Below, piece by piece: positions 12,405 through 13,595 of a stretch of 13,595 nucleotides of DNA. The DNA comes from DATBDE01 sp036270095 (lineage in GTDB: Bacteria > Actinomycetota > Thermoleophilia > Solirubrobacterales > Solirubrobacteraceae): NCBI GenBank assembly GCA_036270095.1, contig DATBDE010000073.1, positions 1 through 13,595 on the forward strand, written 5' to 3'. The position numbers and the translations under genes are program-made. The stretch's first letter is position 1, and every line of letters begins with the position of its first letter. The notes beneath the pieces are model-generated. The model had not been told where the DNA came from, did no database searches, and saw only the letters and a list, made by a program, of their open reading frames with translations.

Positions 12405-13595
12405 ATGGAGAACACCCCCCAGACCGCACTGAGGTCCCCCCAAGTCCGAACCGGTCAGGGGCTGTCCATCCACCGCCGGTTCTCGACCCCGGGGGTCAAC
12501 CCGTTCGACGAGGTCGAGTGGGAGTCGCGCACGGCCGCTGTCGGCGGCTTCGTGCAGGAGGACGTCGAGTTCCCCGCGACCTGGTCGCAGAACGCGACCA
12601 ACATCGTGGCCCAGAAGTACTTCCGCGGCCAGCTCGGCAACCCCGCGCGCGAGCATTCGGTCAAGCAGATGATCGGCCGCGTCGCCGGCACCATCGCCGG
12701 CTGGGGCCGCGAGCGCGGCTACTTCGCCACCGACGAGGACGCCCAGGCCTTCGAGCACGAGCTCACGTTCATCCTGCTCCACCAGTTGGCGGCGTTCAAC
12801 TCGCCGGTCTGGTTCAACGTCGGCTTCGAGGAGCACCCGCAGTGCAGCGCCTGCTTCATCCTCAGCGTCGACGACTCGATCGAGTCGATCCTCGACTGGA
12901 ACACCAAGGAGGGCATGATCTTCCGCGGCGGCTCCGGCTCGGGGATCAACCTCTCGAACATCCGCGGCTCGCAGGAGCCGCTGTCCAAGGGCGGCACCGC
13001 GAGCGGGCCCGTCTCGTTCATGCGCGGCGCCGACGCGTGGGCGGGCACGATCAAGTCGGGCGGCAAGACCCGGCGTGCGGCCAAGATGGTCGTGCTCGAC
13101 GTCGACCATCCGGACATCCGCGACTTCATCTGGTGCAAGGCCAAGGAGGAGGAGAAGGCCCTGGCCCTGCGCGATGCCGGCTTCGACATGTCGATCGACG
13201 GCGAGGGCTTCTACTCGATCCAGTACCAGAACGCGAACAACTCGGTCCGGGTGACCGAGGAGTTCATGCGCGCGGTCGAGAACGACGAGGACTGGCACCT
13301 GACCGCCCGCACCACCGGCGAGCCGATCGGCGACCCGGTCCCGGCGCGCGAGCTCATGCGCGAGATCGCCGAGGCCGCGTGGCGCTGCGCCGACCCGGGC
13401 GTGCAGTACGACACGACGATCAACCAGTGGCACACGTCGCCGAACTCGGGCCGCATCAACGCGTCCAACCCGTGCTCGGAGTACATGCACGTCGACGACT
13501 CGGCCTGCAACCTGGCCTCGCTGAACCTCATGAAGTTCCGCCGCCCGGACGGCAGCTTCGACGTCGACGCCTTCGAGCACGCCGTCGACATCGTC
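12405..13595 (+). CDS. nrdJ: Class II (adenosylcobalamin-dependent) ribonucleotide reductase, N-terminal part
   Basis: The first 397 residues of an enzyme that reduces ribonucleotides to deoxyribonucleotides using a thiyl radical generated from adenosylcobalamin; the gene continues past the window, as full-length actinobacterial proteins are usually far longer. Visible landmarks are HQLAAFNSPVWFNVG (126-140), QCSACFILSVDDS (146-158), GGSGSGINLSNIRG (175-188) and the radical-site motif NPCSEY (355-360, with C357 and E359). C150 in SACF and C368 in SACNL, eleven residues after C357, fit the redox-active pair of class II enzymes. The match to NrdJ rather than class I NrdA rests on the SACFIL and INLSNIRG context. 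No nrdR, nrdB or nrdI is in the window. The ATG is supported by AGGAG (12390-12394) 10 nt upstream. It supplies dNTPs independently of oxygen if cobalamin is available. Confidence 0.94.
   Translation, partial: MENTPQTALRSPQVRTGQGLSIHRRFSTPGVNPFDEVEWESRTAAVGGFVQEDVEFPATWSQNATNIVAQKYFRGQLGNPAREHSVKQMIGRVAGTIAGWGRERGYFATDEDAQAFEHELTFILLHQLAAFNSPVWFNVGFEEHPQCSACFILSVDDSIESILDWNTKEGMIFRGGSGSGINLSNIRGSQEPLSKGGTASGPVSFMRGADAWAGTIKSGGKTRRAAKMVVLDVDHPDIRDFIWCKAKEEEKALALRDAGFDMSIDGEGFYSIQYQNANNSVRVTEEFMRAVENDEDWHLTARTTGEPIGDPVPARELMREIAEAAWRCADPGVQYDTTINQWHTSPNSGRINASNPCSEYMHVDDSACNLASLNLMKFRRPDGSFDVDAFEHAVDIV

Noticed and set aside
12238..12432. 64-residue GTG-started frame in the nrdJ leader, a possible leader peptide
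   Set aside because: It overlaps the nrdJ start out of frame, has no Shine-Dalgarno and no meaningful composition, and would conflict with the visible stems.
12108..13580. 490-residue minus-strand frame opposite nrdJ
   Set aside because: nrdJ on the plus strand has intact catalytic motifs; the antisense frame has no domain.

Overview
The window is about 13.6 kb of very GC-rich, densely coded bacterial DNA. Start codons include GTG, third codon positions are strongly G/C, and several first-in-unit genes have no Shine-Dalgarno sequence. Together with the gene types present, this points to a deep-branching actinobacterium, plausibly Solirubrobacterales/Thermoleophilia. That placement is an inference from composition and protein style. 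I see eleven genes and no RNA genes, insertion sequences, CRISPR arrays or phage genes.

Left part (1-2873, minus strand): a perfect 27-nt palindrome at the window edge, then a three-gene unit read leftward. Its order is histidine kinase, NarL/LuxR-type response regulator, then a membrane-anchored DUF4097 beta-repeat protein. The last two overlap as TGATG. A 30-nt near-perfect palindrome lies upstream of the kinase and is a candidate operator. The combination resembles cell-envelope-stress modules of the LiaFSR kind.

Centre (2901-6729): the DNA polymerase III delta' gene (holB) on the minus strand diverges from a plus-strand unit of CPA1 Na+/H+ antiporter, thymidylate kinase (tmk) and a cupin protein. 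tmk has its Shine-Dalgarno inside the antiporter gene, and tmk and the cupin gene overlap by 4 nt. In many bacteria tmk and holB are adjacent and co-directional. Here they are split by the antiporter and point in opposite directions. The delta' protein keeps its P-loop but lacks the four-cysteine zinc module.

Right centre (6690-12165): galE (UDP-glucose 4-epimerase, minus) overlaps the cupin gene tail-to-tail by 40 bp. It diverges from a gene for a long coiled-coil protein with a C-terminal membrane anchor. That gene converges, 3 nt apart, on an O-antigen-ligase-like polytopic membrane protein with a C-terminal TPR-like tail. The ligase gene diverges from a small secreted, membrane-anchored protein across only 33 nt, which hold a nearly symmetric pair of -10-like elements. 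GalE and the ligase-like protein suggest surface glycan synthesis.

Right end (12166-13595): a terminator-like hairpin, a second hairpin, a good -10 element and a leader of about 160 nt with several stems and an anti-Shine-Dalgarno-like C/T tract. These precede nrdJ, the B12-dependent class II ribonucleotide reductase, which runs off the window. With tmk and holB, nrdJ makes DNA precursor supply and replication a second theme. The best candidates for something undescribed are the nrdJ leader, the two palindromes, the zinc-less delta' and the symmetric divergent promoter. No stretch longer than 300 bases lacks a gene.
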